Origin: Inia geoffrensis
Taxonomy: Eukaryota; Chordata; Mammalia; Artiodactyla; Iniidae
Length of the DNA: 64,000 bases
Assembly: GCA_036417435.1 (NCBI GenBank)
Contig: CM070904.1
Span: forward strand, 60,024,408-60,088,407
Reading direction: 5' to 3'
The notes under the pieces are model-generated. The model worked only from the letters and a program-made list of their open reading frames with translations, searched no databases and had not been told where the DNA came from. A program made the position numbers and the translations under genes. Of the stretch, positions 21,971-32,830 are shown piece after piece. How positions within the stretch are numbered: position 1 is the first letter of the stretch; the number at the start of each line of letters is the position of its first letter.

Positions 21971-23658
21971 ATGTCACACCATAGAGCTACCAAGTGTGGC
22001 ATCCATTAAGACCTACTGTAATTTGATACCCTGCGGTGAGCATCCCTGGGGCATCAGCAAAATCACTGGCCCTGTGCTTCCAGGGGATGTCAGAGACTTA
22101 TCTAGAAAACACACCCAGAACTTAGAAGGTGGTAACCATCAAGTAACAATCCAGGAGATGGAAAAACAATACTCTTCCATGAGGCCTCCAATATGTGATT
22201 TATAGAAGCATTTTGTAGGAAACGTTTGCCTCCCCAGTTTCTGTCCACACCACCTCCCGCCTTCCGGCAACAACCCCTGACTTTGGGCTGGGGATATAGC
22301 TCCTCCTATTTTGAGAGGATGGTAGAGTAGGGCGACTAGACCGACCAGCACACTGCATTCTAACTGAGGTGTGGGATGTGGCTTATGCTGGTCCAATCAG
22401 AGTGACGCTTGGGATTTTACAGGAACTGCTAGAAAAGAAAGTTTGATTTTCCCATTACACTTGAACCTCGGAGAATATGCCATAGTAATTTTGCTACCAA
22501 GAAGGGAGAGCCTGCCTGAGAATGGAACTGATGAAGAAGAATTAGGGGGGAAATAACAGCATCCTAGGGACACTGCTGGAGTCCTGGGTCAACCCAGATC
22601 TAAAACCTGCCCTACCCCAGACTCCCCAGGATGGCCACCATTAGATTTTCATCTTACTAAGGCTAACCTTGGTTGTTTTCTGCCCCTTGCAAATGCAAAC
22701 TAATAGATGAACCACAATGCCGTCCTAAGAACACCCACGAGTGAACACAAAAGCTTATGCTATACCTTACCACATAAACAAGAAAAAATTTTGCATTTTT
22801 GGTCATTTCCTATGAGAACTTACTCTTTCACGTCTCCCTTCTAGTCCTTATACACTAATGTGAGCTAACACATGCAAAGCATCACCTGATTTTGGCCTCC
22901 TCTGCAAGGCAAGTCTAAATATCTGACCTGAATTCAAGGAGAGATGAGGAAGCTAAAATCACGATCCGCAATTTCTTTTGGTGTCATAAATCTTCACACA
23001 ACCTGGCCCGTGTGGCACAGAGAAAGTGGACTCTAGTTTGTGAATGGTCGCATCAGCGCCATGTCAATGAAGCCAACTCTGGGAAAGGCCAGGAACCCCT
23101 CGCAGCCCTGACCAGAAGGGGGAGGGGGACACCAGCTCTGCCGCTAAGGGTTCAGGTCAGGTCGGTCAAAGCACCAGCACCTGCAGCCTGTAAGCCGCCC
23201 AGGTCATCCTGCGCGCCACATCCTGCAGCCGTCTGTTTTATCATTAACCACTGTCTGGCCAACAAGGGCAGGGTTCAGCTCAAGAACACCGGGAACTTTA
23301 AGGCAGGAGGCGTTGCCAGAACCATGGTGGGTCCACAGCCACTCGCTGTGACTATAAATATCCTCCTGGCCGCCCGCCCAACAGCAACCACAATGCCTGC
23401 TCCCTGTTGGTCAAAGAACTGCAGGCCTTTTCCCCCAAGAAATTCAGCACAACCAACCAGGTATGGCAAAAACGATGAAACGTGCATACGAGCTTACTGA
23501 ATGCCCTGGGCAAGCCTTGTTTCCCATCCCGCTCTTGTCCATACTTGGCTTCTGATCCCCAGAGATCAAATAAAGGAGACTTTAAAGCTGAAAATCATGT
23601 AAGATCTCAGCCTGGTGCTTAGAAAAAACTGTAGAACACACAGGCTCAAAATTGTGAT

Positions 23659-23687
23659 AGAGGGAGGGAGGGAGGGAGGGCGGGCAT
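23659..23687. repeat. (GGGA)n run
   Basis: Five to six GGGA units ending in a cgggc; a simple repeat able to contribute to G-quadruplex formation. Confidence 0.9.
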
Positions 23688-23843
23688 AAGAAGGCCAACT
23701 CACTCTCAATCCCTTTTCATCATAAGCTCATTAAGGAATTCCAGACCCTTACATTCATTCTTTTATCTGAGGATCTAAGGGGGCGGGATAGGGGTGAGGG
23801 ATGAACCTGGTCTGACTCCCCACCTGGGGTAGGCAGGGGACCC

Positions 23844-23880
23844 GGCGGGGGGGCGGGGGGGCGGGGGGGCGTGGGGGGGC
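23844..23880. repeat. G-run cluster, potential G-quadruplex
   Basis: Five runs of seven to eight G separated by single C or CGT (cggggggg-c-ggggggg-c-ggggggg-cgt-ggggggg). This is an extreme match to the intramolecular G4 pattern with one-base loops. Confidence 0.92.
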
Positions 23881-24309
23881 AGGCAGCAGAAAGAAGCACA
23901 GAAGGCCACTAAGACAGGGAAATCATGTAAATAAATAAATGACCACAATTACCCAGCTGCTTCTCGGGGACCAAAATTCTCAGGACTGACTTACACGCTC
24001 AATGGTTAAAGATCCGTCCAATCTCCTGAACCCAGACATCACCCCAGTGCTTTAGGAGAGCGGTCATTCTGGGGAAATATCTCTTGTTACCTCCACTGCT
24101 GAGAAACAGAAACCATAACTATGACGCAAATCCTGAAGAAGATCCCGATAAGGTCTTCTGAGCCAATTCCTCCCCAGCTCTGGCACACAGCTGGTGTCCC
24201 AACATGTAACTGCCCCCAGCAGGGAGGGATTTCTCTTCCAAACAACTTCTTGACCCCTAGGAAAGGCCAATTTAGAAATAAACTGCATAGAGTAAAAAGG
24301 GCGTTCTGA

Positions 24310-24430
24310 ACCCTACTTAACCAACAGGTACTGAGCACCTACAAGAAGCCAGGCACGGTTTTAGGCACTGGAGGTATGACAGCAAATGTGACCAAGTTCC
24401 TACCCTCGTGCAGTTTACGTTCAGGCAGAA
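24310..24430 (-). mobile_element. L2 LINE 3' relic
   Basis: Reverse L2 terminus: tactgagcacctacaagaag, ccaggcacggttttaggcac, ctggaggtatgacagcaaat and ttcctaccctcgtgcagttt. Confidence 0.75.
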
Positions 24431-24530
24431 AATTCCACGTAGAAGTTCTTTCATGCATGTAACCATGTATCTCCTGCTATAAGGCCCTAAATCCAAGAAG
24501 ATTCCCTCCATTATAAGAACACATGCCCCT

Positions 24531-24735
24531 GGCTTCCCTGGTGGCGCAGTGGTTGAGAGTCCGCCTGCCGATGCAGGGGACACGGGTTTGTGCCCCGGTC
24601 CGGGAGGATCCCACATACCGCGGAGCGGCTGGGCCCGTGAGCCGTGGCCGCTGAGTCTGCGTGTCCGGAGCCTGTGCTCCACAACGGGAGAGGCCACAGC
24701 AGTGAGAGGCCCACGTACCGCAAAAAAAAAAAAAA
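24531..24735 (+). mobile_element. CHR-2-type SINE, full length
   Basis: Complete CHR-2 body with A tail, flanked by a perfect duplication agaacacatgcccct (about 24,516-24,530 and 24,736-24,749). Confidence 0.95.
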
Positions 24736-24881
24736 GAACACATGCCCCTATATAAGGAGTACTTTAACTTATGAGCCAAATAACTCTGGCAAAAGTCTTT
24801 GACCTCTAGTCACAAAACCAATATTCAATGTCAGCTGATGGCCCAATTTACTCAATTTGTAGCACTCTGTGCCCTGTCTTC

Positions 24882-24922
24882 CCCACCCCCACACCCCCCC
24901 ACACCCCCCACACCCCCCCACA
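24882..24922. repeat. C-rich (ACCCCCC)n run
   Basis: Units of C5-C7 separated by ACA or A (ccccacccccacacccccc...). The opposite strand is a G-run cluster with possible G4/i-motif behaviour. Confidence 0.9.
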
Positions 24923-25539
24923 AGCCCTGAAATTATCTGATACACTGAAGGGCTTAGAGGAAGGAATTTTAATCCAAAATATTGCCTCTGGGCAGGAAAC
25001 TGTTCTAAGGCTCATCTACTATGATTTCTTTTCTTCAGTCTGGAAACCAGCAAGGCAGCAGATGAATTCAAGGTTTCCTAGTACAAAGAACAATGTATTA
25101 TAATCTCTATGATAAAGTGATACGGAATAAACTTCTCAGACCTTATCAGTCACAAAATTATTCCTAAAAATACAAATTTAATACTAATTAAACGATACTC
25201 TAAACTCTATCCTCCCACTGAGTTTGGAGGTAGGAGCCTTAAACTAATGAGAGGTGTAGCTTTACAGAGCAAACACGATCGAAGTGTCAGCTCAGGAATA
25301 CAGTCACTAAGTGTGTTTTTATTCCTGTCATTTTTCTTTCCACAAACCAGCCAAATCAATGCCATACAGATTGCAATGACTGACGTATTCAATGCTACAC
25401 TACCCCCCTGCCACATGCTGGACTGTTTATTAAATCCTGCGAGTTAGATTCTGACTGTGGGTAACATGGAAACATTCCTCAATACCACTAGTGTCCTGAT
25501 TTTCCTTGCAAAGTAAATAGTAACAACAGCCACAATTTT
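24923..25539. other. Unique AT-rich sequence, nothing recognised
   Basis: No repeat or exon signal beyond chance. Confidence 0.45.
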
Positions 25540-25785
25540 CTGAACACTTCTCGGGTACCAGACACTGCTATGCTAGACATGTGCATGCATATCACCACAC
25601 TTAATCCTCCCAGCATGCATAACCATACAAAGAGGAACTACTACCTCCATTTTGCAGATGATAAGACTGAAGCTCAGAGAGGTTAAGTAACTTCCTTAAT
25701 GTCACAAAGCTGGAAAAGTGGCAGAATGAAATTGAAACCCACACTCGCCTGACACCACCAGCCATTCTTAACCATTACCTTAAAG
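25540..25785 (-). mobile_element. MIR SINE, nearly full length
   Basis: Reverse MIR with good preservation: ttctgaacacttctcgggta, cacacttaatcctcccagca, ctccattttgcagatgataa, gaagctcagagaggttaagt and cattcttaaccattac. Confidence 0.85.
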
Positions 25786-26902
25786 TCTCTGCATTCCTTT
25801 CCAGCCAGGATATCATGGGAGAAGATTAACATGCACCTTATGAGCAATCCTGCTATGTAACGTTATCACTATAAGCAATGGCTACATTTCACAGACTCAA
25901 GCAGTTTTATTAGGAATCATGGATATAATAAAACTCCAGATGAAGGTATCACCAGCTTGAAAATACCAAAAAGGCCGAAAAGCAGTCACCTTCAAATGTT
26001 TAGTACAAAAAACATCAGAGCGCCACTCAAACTTTAATAGGGTTAGACTGCCAGCATCCATTCAAAGTAAGACTGAGACTAAAGAGAAAGAAAAATGATT
26101 ATTATCAGACAACCTTGAAATTAAGCCAAATGAAGAACACAGTTGGGAAAACAGCCTAAGAGCTGTGCTCACTGCTAAGCTTTAAAAAGCAGCTATGCTT
26201 ACAGGGCAAGGCCAGGGAGAAATGAGCCTGTAGGGCAGATGACCCTGTGAAGGCATCTCCTCAGGGAAAGCAAGGTTGGGGGCTGCCCTTGGCATGGCCC
26301 TCCACTGTGCTGAGGAAGATCAAGTTCAGGTGCCTATAAGAACTGTCTTCTAGGTTTAGAAAATCCACTGGAAAGGATTCTGGTGGAGATCAACACTTCC
26401 AAGAGACCAGGCAGACCCAACCAACAGAGACATATCTGCCACAATCAGCCTCAAAGCTTTCCCTGGCCGACCTCCAAACCCACTGTCGCCCACTAGGTTT
26501 GCCCTTGAATTTCTCTGTTCTGTTTCAGCTCTGCAATTCCACTATCAGCTCTGCTCTCTCCCAGCTACTCCCTGAGAAATAAAAAGCTCCCCCAAAAAGA
26601 GTACCAGAAATTAAGAAAAAACTTGAGGTGAGAAAGCACTTTCAAAACAGCATCCCGATAATCACTATGCCAACATTTTTACACGCCACTTTTTATTAAA
26701 AAAAAAAAAAAAAAATCTTTCTATCAGTTTCTTAAGCACCCTGCCAGTACCTAAGGGTTGCATAGCAAAAGAGCCTTCTTGCCCTCAAGCGCTTAAGAGT
26801 CTGGCCATGCAAAATAAGAGAACAGAGGTGAGGGGTTCCACATTATGTAATTATGACAGTGATGTCAAGAGGCCAAAGAAATAAACCATGACTGACGACT
26901 AA
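25786..26902. other. Unique sequence, no gene assigned
   Basis: No recognisable repeats apart from an A run (26,699-26,715). Confidence 0.45.
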
Positions 26903-27392
26903 GGTGCTGTACTGGGTTGAATGATGCTCCCTCCCCACCCACAAGAGATCCTTCCACATCCTAACTCCTAGAGCCTGTGCATGTGACTTACTTGGGAAAA
27001 GGATCTCCGCAGATATAATAATTAAATTAAGGATCTCGAGATGACGCTGTCCTAGATTGTCCCAGTAGCCCCTAAATACAATGACAGGTGTCCCCATAGG
27101 AGACACACAAAGGAATCACAGAAAGAAGAGGGAACGACCATGGGAAGACGGAGACAGAGACTGGAGTAATACAGGCACAAGCCAGGAAATGCCTGCAGCC
27201 AGCAGACCCTGGAAGAGGTAAGGCAGGGACCTCCCCCCCTCCCCGAGCACTCTGAGAGGGCCTGGCCAGGCCCGGCATCTTGATTTCAGACTCTGGGCCT
27301 CACAACCATGAAAGAAAACATTTCTGGTGGTTTAAGCCACCATGTTTGTGGTGATTGGTTATGGAAGCCCTAGGAATATAATACAGATGGTG
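26903..27392 (+). mobile_element. MaLR solo LTR (MLT1-like)
   Basis: It starts tgtactgggttgaatgatgc, includes cctagagcctgtgcatgtga, gcagatataataattaaatt, cctagattgtcccagtagcc and aagccaccatgtttgtggtg, and ends near taggaatataatacag. No internal retroviral genes are present. Old endogenous element. Confidence 0.85.
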
Positions 27393-27744
27393 AGGGGAAT
27401 GCCGCTGGGAAGGCCTTAAAGGGCAGGGGCAAGGACCTACAGGCAGGCAGGCAGGAGGGAGAGACCATACACGGAAAGAGAGGCAAGCTGCGGGTGGAGG
27501 AACAATGTGAGAGAGAAGCCTGAAATGTACTTGGACGAAACAGCAACTTGAATGCCTATCTAGGTCATATTAATTTTATTAGCTAATAGCGGAGTCACCA
27601 AAGACGTCTGAGCAAGGGAATAAAAGGTACAACGTGGTGTTTTAGGAAAATTAATCTAATATTAAAAGGCAGGCTGAACTAGAAGCAAATATCCAGCAGA
27701 CTATCCTTTTGTGAAGAAAGATTCCTGAAGAACAGAAACCAAAT
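27393..27744. other. Unique sequence
   Basis: Spacer between two MLT1-type LTRs; includes a short gcaggcaggcaggagg run at 27,442. No gene seen. Confidence 0.45.
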
Positions 27745-28111
27745 ATCCACCCTCTAATCCTCAGAATCTATGAACGCTACCTTATATGACAAAGGAACTT
27801 CCGCAGATGTGATTAAATTAAAGCTCTTGAGATGGGGAGATTATCCCGGATTATGGGGGCGGGGAGGGGGGGTGTAGGATGTAATCACGAGGGTCCTTTT
27901 AAGAAGAAGGCAAAGGGAGGTTTACTGCAGAAAGAAGACAATGTGAGACAAGGCAAACAGACTGAAGCCATGTGCTTTGAATCTGGAGGAAGGAGCTACA
28001 AGCCAAAGGAAACAGATTCTCCTCAGTGCCTGAAGAACTATGAGGATAAATTTACGTTGTTTCAAGATATTAAAAGTGTATCATGCCTTGTCACAGTGGC
28101 AACAGCAAACT
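27745..28111 (+). mobile_element. MaLR LTR fragment (MLT1-like)
   Basis: Landmarks: cctctaatcctcagaatcta, gcagatgtgattaaattaaa, gatggggagattatcccgga and tgtaatcacgagggtccttt. It ends near a degraded gtcacagtggcaacagcaaa. A second copy of the group within 1 kb, diverged from the first. Confidence 0.8.
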
Positions 28112-28410
28112 AAGCTTTATGTTCCCTCCCATGAAATTCAGATAAACCTTTCTTCCCCTGAACTCTTCCCCTTTCTTGTTTCTCCCCCCGGCTCACCCAA
28201 GCTGGTCCCATTTTATTCTTCCGAAGTTCACGTTCCGCATCCTCTGTTTTAACACCTCCTGAGTTGCTTCAGACTTCTGTGTACTTCAAAGCTCGACATT
28301 ATTACCAGTACATGCCCTACAAGGGAGGTGGCAAGAACCTAGTAATTTACCTACCCACCCATCTTGTTCCAGAAGGAATTTAAGAATAAGCTGGTTCCTT
28401 CTGGGGCAAT
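28112..28410. other. Unique sequence
   Basis: No signal recognised. Confidence 0.4.
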
Positions 28411-28560
28411 GAAAATGCTTTTCCATCTTCATCCGCGTGATGCTAATACGGATGAATACAGATGAAAAAATGCATTGAGTTGTAGGTTTAGATTTGTGTA
28501 TTTTACTGCATGTGTGCTATAACTCAATAAAAACATAAAAGAGGGGAAAAAAAAAAAAAA
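28411..28560 (+). mobile_element. Probable L1M 3' terminus
   Basis: String ttgtgtattttactgcatgt, then ctataactcaataaaaacat and a poly-A run, as in old L1 3' ends. Confidence 0.5.
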
Positions 28561-29236
28561 AGCTGATTCCATCTCTTCTCCTCTTGAGGGCAGGAGAGTA
28601 AGCTTAAAGTCTCCAAATAAGAAGAGGGAAAGAAACATTTGTCACACAGAGCCACTGAGGTTTATTTTAAAAAGAGGCCGGATGGGTGAAGAAAAAGTTG
28701 AGCATAAAAGAAAGTGTATATATGGTCCCCAGAGGGACCTACAGATTAGCCCTTAGAATGGACATCAAAAGGAATAAACTAAAAATATAGAAAACAAAAG
28801 AAATGAACTAGAAATACCAAGCATTTAGAAAGAATTTACATAGAAGTGCCTTCCAAAAATTTTTGACCCCCAACTGTAGTAAAAAATATTACATTTCAAC
28901 TCATTGCACGCATACATATATAAAACTGAAATTAAAATTTCATGAAGTACTTCTTACCATTGCAACACATGAGTTTTTATTTAAAACTTTTATTTCTAAC
29001 GCTGAGTCTGACTCACTAAATTGATCCAGTAATAGACTGCAACCCAGTTTGCAAAAACAATAAGGCCCAGGTAGCAGGGGTTCAACTGGACAGGAAGATG
29101 GTAACATCAAAAGGCAACTCTCCTCTAATTTTATGGCTACGGGGAGAAAAGTTTAAAAGTTTTACTTTACAACAGAGAGCCAATTAAAAAAAAAAAAAAA
29201 AGCTTTGAAACAATTTGTATTAAGAGGAAACAACCT
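28561..29236. other. Unique AT-rich sequence
   Basis: No element recognised. A GTAAGAAG donor-like site on the minus strand near 28,959 has no acceptor. Ends in an A run just before the next SINE. Confidence 0.4.
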
Positions 29237-29360
29237 GGGAGTTCCCTGGTGGTCCAGTGGTTAGGATTCGGCACTTCCACTGCCGTGGCCCAGGTTCAAT
29301 CCCTAGTCGAGGAACTGAGATCCCACAAGCTGCGTGGTGTGGCCAAATATAAATAAATAA
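29237..29360 (+). mobile_element. Short tRNA-derived SINE (related to CHR/Bov-tA type)
   Basis: gggagttccctggtggtcca, then ttaggattcggcacttccac, gttcaatccctagtcgagg, gctgcgtggtgtggcc and (aata)n. Same type as the copies at 20.57 and 60.19 kb. Confidence 0.85.
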
Positions 29361-29474
29361 GTAGTGTTGATCCAGGTAAAGAAAAGGGAGGTCAGCTTTA
29401 AAAAAAAAAAGAAAAAAGGAAACAATCTGTATTAAAAGGAAAGTTTTTAATACGCTCATTAAAATTTTCTTCTT

Positions 29475-29751
29475 GGGTTTCCCTGGTGTCGCAGTGGTTA
29501 AGAATCCGCCTGCCAATGCAGGCGACATGGGTTCGAGCCCTGGTCCAGGAAGATCCCACATGCCGTGGAGCAACTAAGCCCGTGTGCCACAACTACTGAA
29601 GCCCACGTGCCTAGAGCCCTTGCTCCACTACAAGAGAAGCCACCGCAATGAGAAGCCCGAACACCACAACAAAGACAACAGCAACTAGAGAAAAGTCCAC
29701 GTGCAGCAATGAAGACCCAACGCAGCCAAAAATAAATAAAATGAAAAAAAA
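29475..29751 (+). mobile_element. CHR-1-type SINE, full length
   Basis: Longer relative of CHR-2: tRNA head, then cgtggagcaactaagcccgt, caactactgaagcccacgtg, caagagaagccaccgcaatg and aagacccaacgcagcc, followed by an AATA/A tail. The target duplication ttttcttctt lies on both sides. Confidence 0.92.
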
Positions 29752-30148
29752 AAAATTTTTTTTTTCTTCTTAACCACTGCCAAGTCCCAGCCATCAGCAT
29801 CCCAATTCTGAGACAATTCGATATTGAATCTTCAATTCAATGAACCTATACGTTATGAGATATGAAAAGGTAAACAAGATATAATCCTTACCTTCAAAGA
29901 GTTTATAATCTACCAATAAAGAAAAAAAAGTGAAAAATACAGAACAATTACAAACAGTAATGTTGTGGGAACACTAAGGAAGGAGATACTGCTTTTAGCC
30001 AGAAGATGAGATAGGACAAAGGCTGTACAGAGAAAGAAATGGCATGTGAACTGGGGAGGGGCTAGAGAGTAGAGGGGGAAAGCAGTTGACATATAGAGGC
30101 ATTTAGACACAAAAATGTACAGAGGAAGCTGGCAAAAAAAGAGTTGGC
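29752..30148. other. Unique sequence with small L2 relic
   Basis: A short reverse L2-like fragment (about 29,835-29,915: aaacaagatataatccttac, cttcaaagagtttataat) is the only recognisable item. Confidence 0.45.
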
Positions 30149-31552
30149 TGTGGCAGATTCAAAATATGGCCCCCAAATTCTTTGGCTCTCTTGCCATCAA
30201 GAGGTGGAATCTATGCTAGTCATTAGAGAAATGCAAATCAAAACTACAATGAGGTATCACCTCACACTGGTCAGAATGGCCATCATCAAAAAGTCTACAA
30301 ATAATAAATGCTGGAGAGGGTGTGGAAAAAAGGGAACCCTCCTACACTGTTGGTGGGAATGCAAACTGGTACAGCCACTATGGAGAACAGGATGGAGGTT
30401 CCTTAAAAAACTAAAAATGGTTACCATATGATCCAGCAATCCTACTCCTGGGCATATATCCAGAAAAGATGGAAACTCTAATTCAGTAAGATACATGCAA
30501 CCCAATGTTCATAGCAGCATTATTTACAATAGCCAAGACATGGAAGCAACCTAAGTGTCCACTGACAGATGAATGAATGGATAAAGAAGATGTGGCACAC
30601 ACACACACACCCACGCACTCACAATGGAATATTACTCAGCCCTAAAAAAGAAGGAAATAATGCCATCTGCAGCAACATGGATGGACCTAGAGATTATCAT
30701 ACGAAGTGAAGAGAAAGACAAATATCATATGATATCACTTAAATGTGGAATCTAAAAAAATGATACAAATCAACTTACTTACAAAACAGAAACAGACTCA
30801 CAGACGTAGAAAACAAACTTATGGTTACCAAAGGGGAAAGTAGGGGAATGATAAATGAGAAGTTTGGGATTAACAGATACATACTACTATATATAAAATA
30901 GAGAAACAACAAGGACCTACTGTATAGCACAGGGAACTATATTCAATACCTAGTAATAACCTATAACGGCAAAGAATCTGAAAAAGAATACACACACACA
31001 CACATATTGAATCACTTTGCTGTACATCTGAAACTGACACAACATTGTAAAGCAACTGTACTTCCATTTAAAAAGAAAAGAGGTGGGATCTGTGTGCCCC
31101 TCCCCCCCACCCTTGAATCTGGGCTCTGTGACCATTTGACCAACAGACTGCAGTAGAAGTGGCACCGTACCAGTCTCCAGGACCAAGCCTTAAGCAACTA
31201 GCAACTTCCATTTCCTGTCTCTTGCAACACTTGCGCTTGGAACTCAGCCGCCATGCTCTAAGGAAGCTCAGAATAGCCCATGTAGAGAGACCACATGTAG
31301 GTGTTGTAGCTGACAGCCAGCATCACAAGCCAGACATGTGACTGAATGAGCCTCCAGACGATTCCAGCCCCCAACCTTCAAGCATTCCCAGCTGAGGCCC
31401 CAGACATTGTGGAACAGAGACAAGCTGTCCTTGCTGTGCACTTTCCAAATCCCTGCTTTGCTAAACTGTGAGTAGAGTAAAATGGGTTTTGTTTTATGCC
31501 ACTACATTTGAGGCTGTTTACCGTGCAGCAATAGATTGACTGGAACAGTACA
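30149..31552 (+). mobile_element. MaLR LTR (MLT1-like) split by a nested L1
   Basis: The left part (tggctgtggcagattcaaaa, tatggcccccaaattctttg) and the right part form one old LTR. Right-part landmarks are gccgccatgctctaaggaag, agagaccacatgtagg, catgtgactgaatgagcctc, and an end near accgtgcagcaatagattga. The L1 at 30,214-31,077 separates them. No retroviral coding region is present. Confidence 0.8.
30214..31077 (+). mobile_element. Cetartiodactyl L1 3' end (ORF2 end plus 3' UTR)
   Basis: The 5'-truncated insertion begins within the ORF2 3' part: tcattagagaaatgcaaatc, aaactacaatgaggtatcac and ctggagagggtgtggaaaaa. It runs through gatccagcaatcctactcct and tggaatattactcagccct into the same 3' UTR as the copy at 12.8 kb. 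A target duplication like agaggtgg-atctatg lies at about 30,200-30,213 and 31,079-31,092. The small ORFs are remnants of the reverse-transcriptase C-terminus, broken by stops. Confidence 0.9.
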
Positions 31553-32164
31553 GTCAAGGGTATAAGAGGACGTGGTCGAAGATAACCATGGAAAAGAGTC
31601 TGAAGGAAGATGCCACATATCTTAAAGTCAATCTAAACAGTTTAAAATTTCTTCTATATGCCTTGGTGAGCAGCTGATGGGCTGAAGGTCAAGGGAATTA
31701 TATGGCTGGATTAGGAAGTTATATTAGCAGCAGTTTCTCCAGCAAGCTCAGAGAAACGCTTGACATAGATATGATAATCTTAAGTGTAGATCTCCTAATT
31801 GTCCCCATTTTACAAATGAAGTGCTTGAGAGATGAAGATCATCTAGAACAATCTGACATCTAATTCAGTAGCAAAACCCACTGGCTCTGTCTTCAAACTA
31901 TATCCTGATTCCAACCAACTTCCTCTTATAACTCCAAGCCTGGTCCAAGCCATCACTATCTCTCACCTAGACCAGTGATTATCCAACTAAACTTACCATC
32001 CATAATCAAAGAATAATTCTGTAAAAAACCCTGTCCAGTGAGTTGGGTCCACTGATCACATGTTAAATCATGGCAATGTCAAAGTGCCCTAACAGTTTCT
32101 GAACACAAAAACCCAATTTCTGTACCTATCATATAATAGATCAGATACAAATACCTCTTCGGAT
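31553..32164. other. Unique sequence with MIR relic
   Basis: About 31,780-31,900 looks like a reverse MIR (gtccccattttacaaatgaa, then a degraded stretch). No exon signal. Confidence 0.45.
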
Positions 32165-32830
32165 AAGCACTATGGGCTATCATTTCCAAATTCCCTACAG
32201 ATATCAATCTTTGGGATGTGGGAACGAGAAAATAAAATTCCTGAGAATTCTTGAAATCACAAATCATTTTTAAAATATTACCAACATTCTTCACTCTTTA
32301 CTATTGTATCTTTTTAAAATTGTTTAACTAAGAATGCTTAGTAGTATTTGCAAAAACTGAAGCATACAGAAAACATTCAGACACTGGATAATGGCAGCAA
32401 ACATTATTGTATAGTATTTGGATAACCTAGCAAGGTTAGCAGCACTATGGAGAATCACATGTCAAAAAATAGCCAATTAAAGGACCTATTTTGCTTCCAA
32501 AACGTATTATCTCTTGGCACACTACACATAGGATTTTATTTTAAAAGATACTCTACACATAAATTTATTAACGTTTATTCGCAAAATGAAACTTTGCAGT
32601 CGTCGGGCCACGAACACCCTATACGAGTGTAACCTGGCAATAGCAACACACATGTCCGACTGGTTAAATTGTGACCTCTTCTCTCCGTGTGCTCTTCCCT
32701 GGATTCCCAGAATAGTCAACCTTAACCTTCTACTCCATGTGTCAGCGTTTCCTGCTCTGGCTTTCAACTTGAAGTCAGTAGTTTCCTTAGAGCCAATAAA
32801 ATCTCTATGTAGATTGTGGCTAGTGGCTGC
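32165..32830. repeat. Diverged segmental repeat, copy B
   Basis: Aligns with 6,170-7,045 in the same direction, without the hAT insertion present there; the empty site is near ggataacctagcaaggtt (32,420). The right part keeps CpGs (cagtcgtcgggccacgaaca) that are decayed in copy A. On the minus strand a GCGAATAAACG string gives an AATAAA signal at about 32,576. A stop-free minus-strand stretch of 129 codons overlaps it but has no recognisable domain. Family unknown. Confidence 0.65.

Larger units (their letters stand above)
21971..24309. other. Mostly unique sequence with two G-rich tracts
   Basis: No repeat family recognised with confidence. 22,300-22,640 has the feel of an old LTR-like repeat (ggtccaatcagagtgacgct, then a degraded stretch), but I cannot name it. 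Weak minus-strand exon-like signals near 24,088-24,129 are open in more than one frame and are not called. Confidence 0.4.

Noticed and set aside
24088..24135. 42-base minus-strand exon-like unit before GTAACA
   Set aside because: Weak donor and two open frames; nothing to favour coding.
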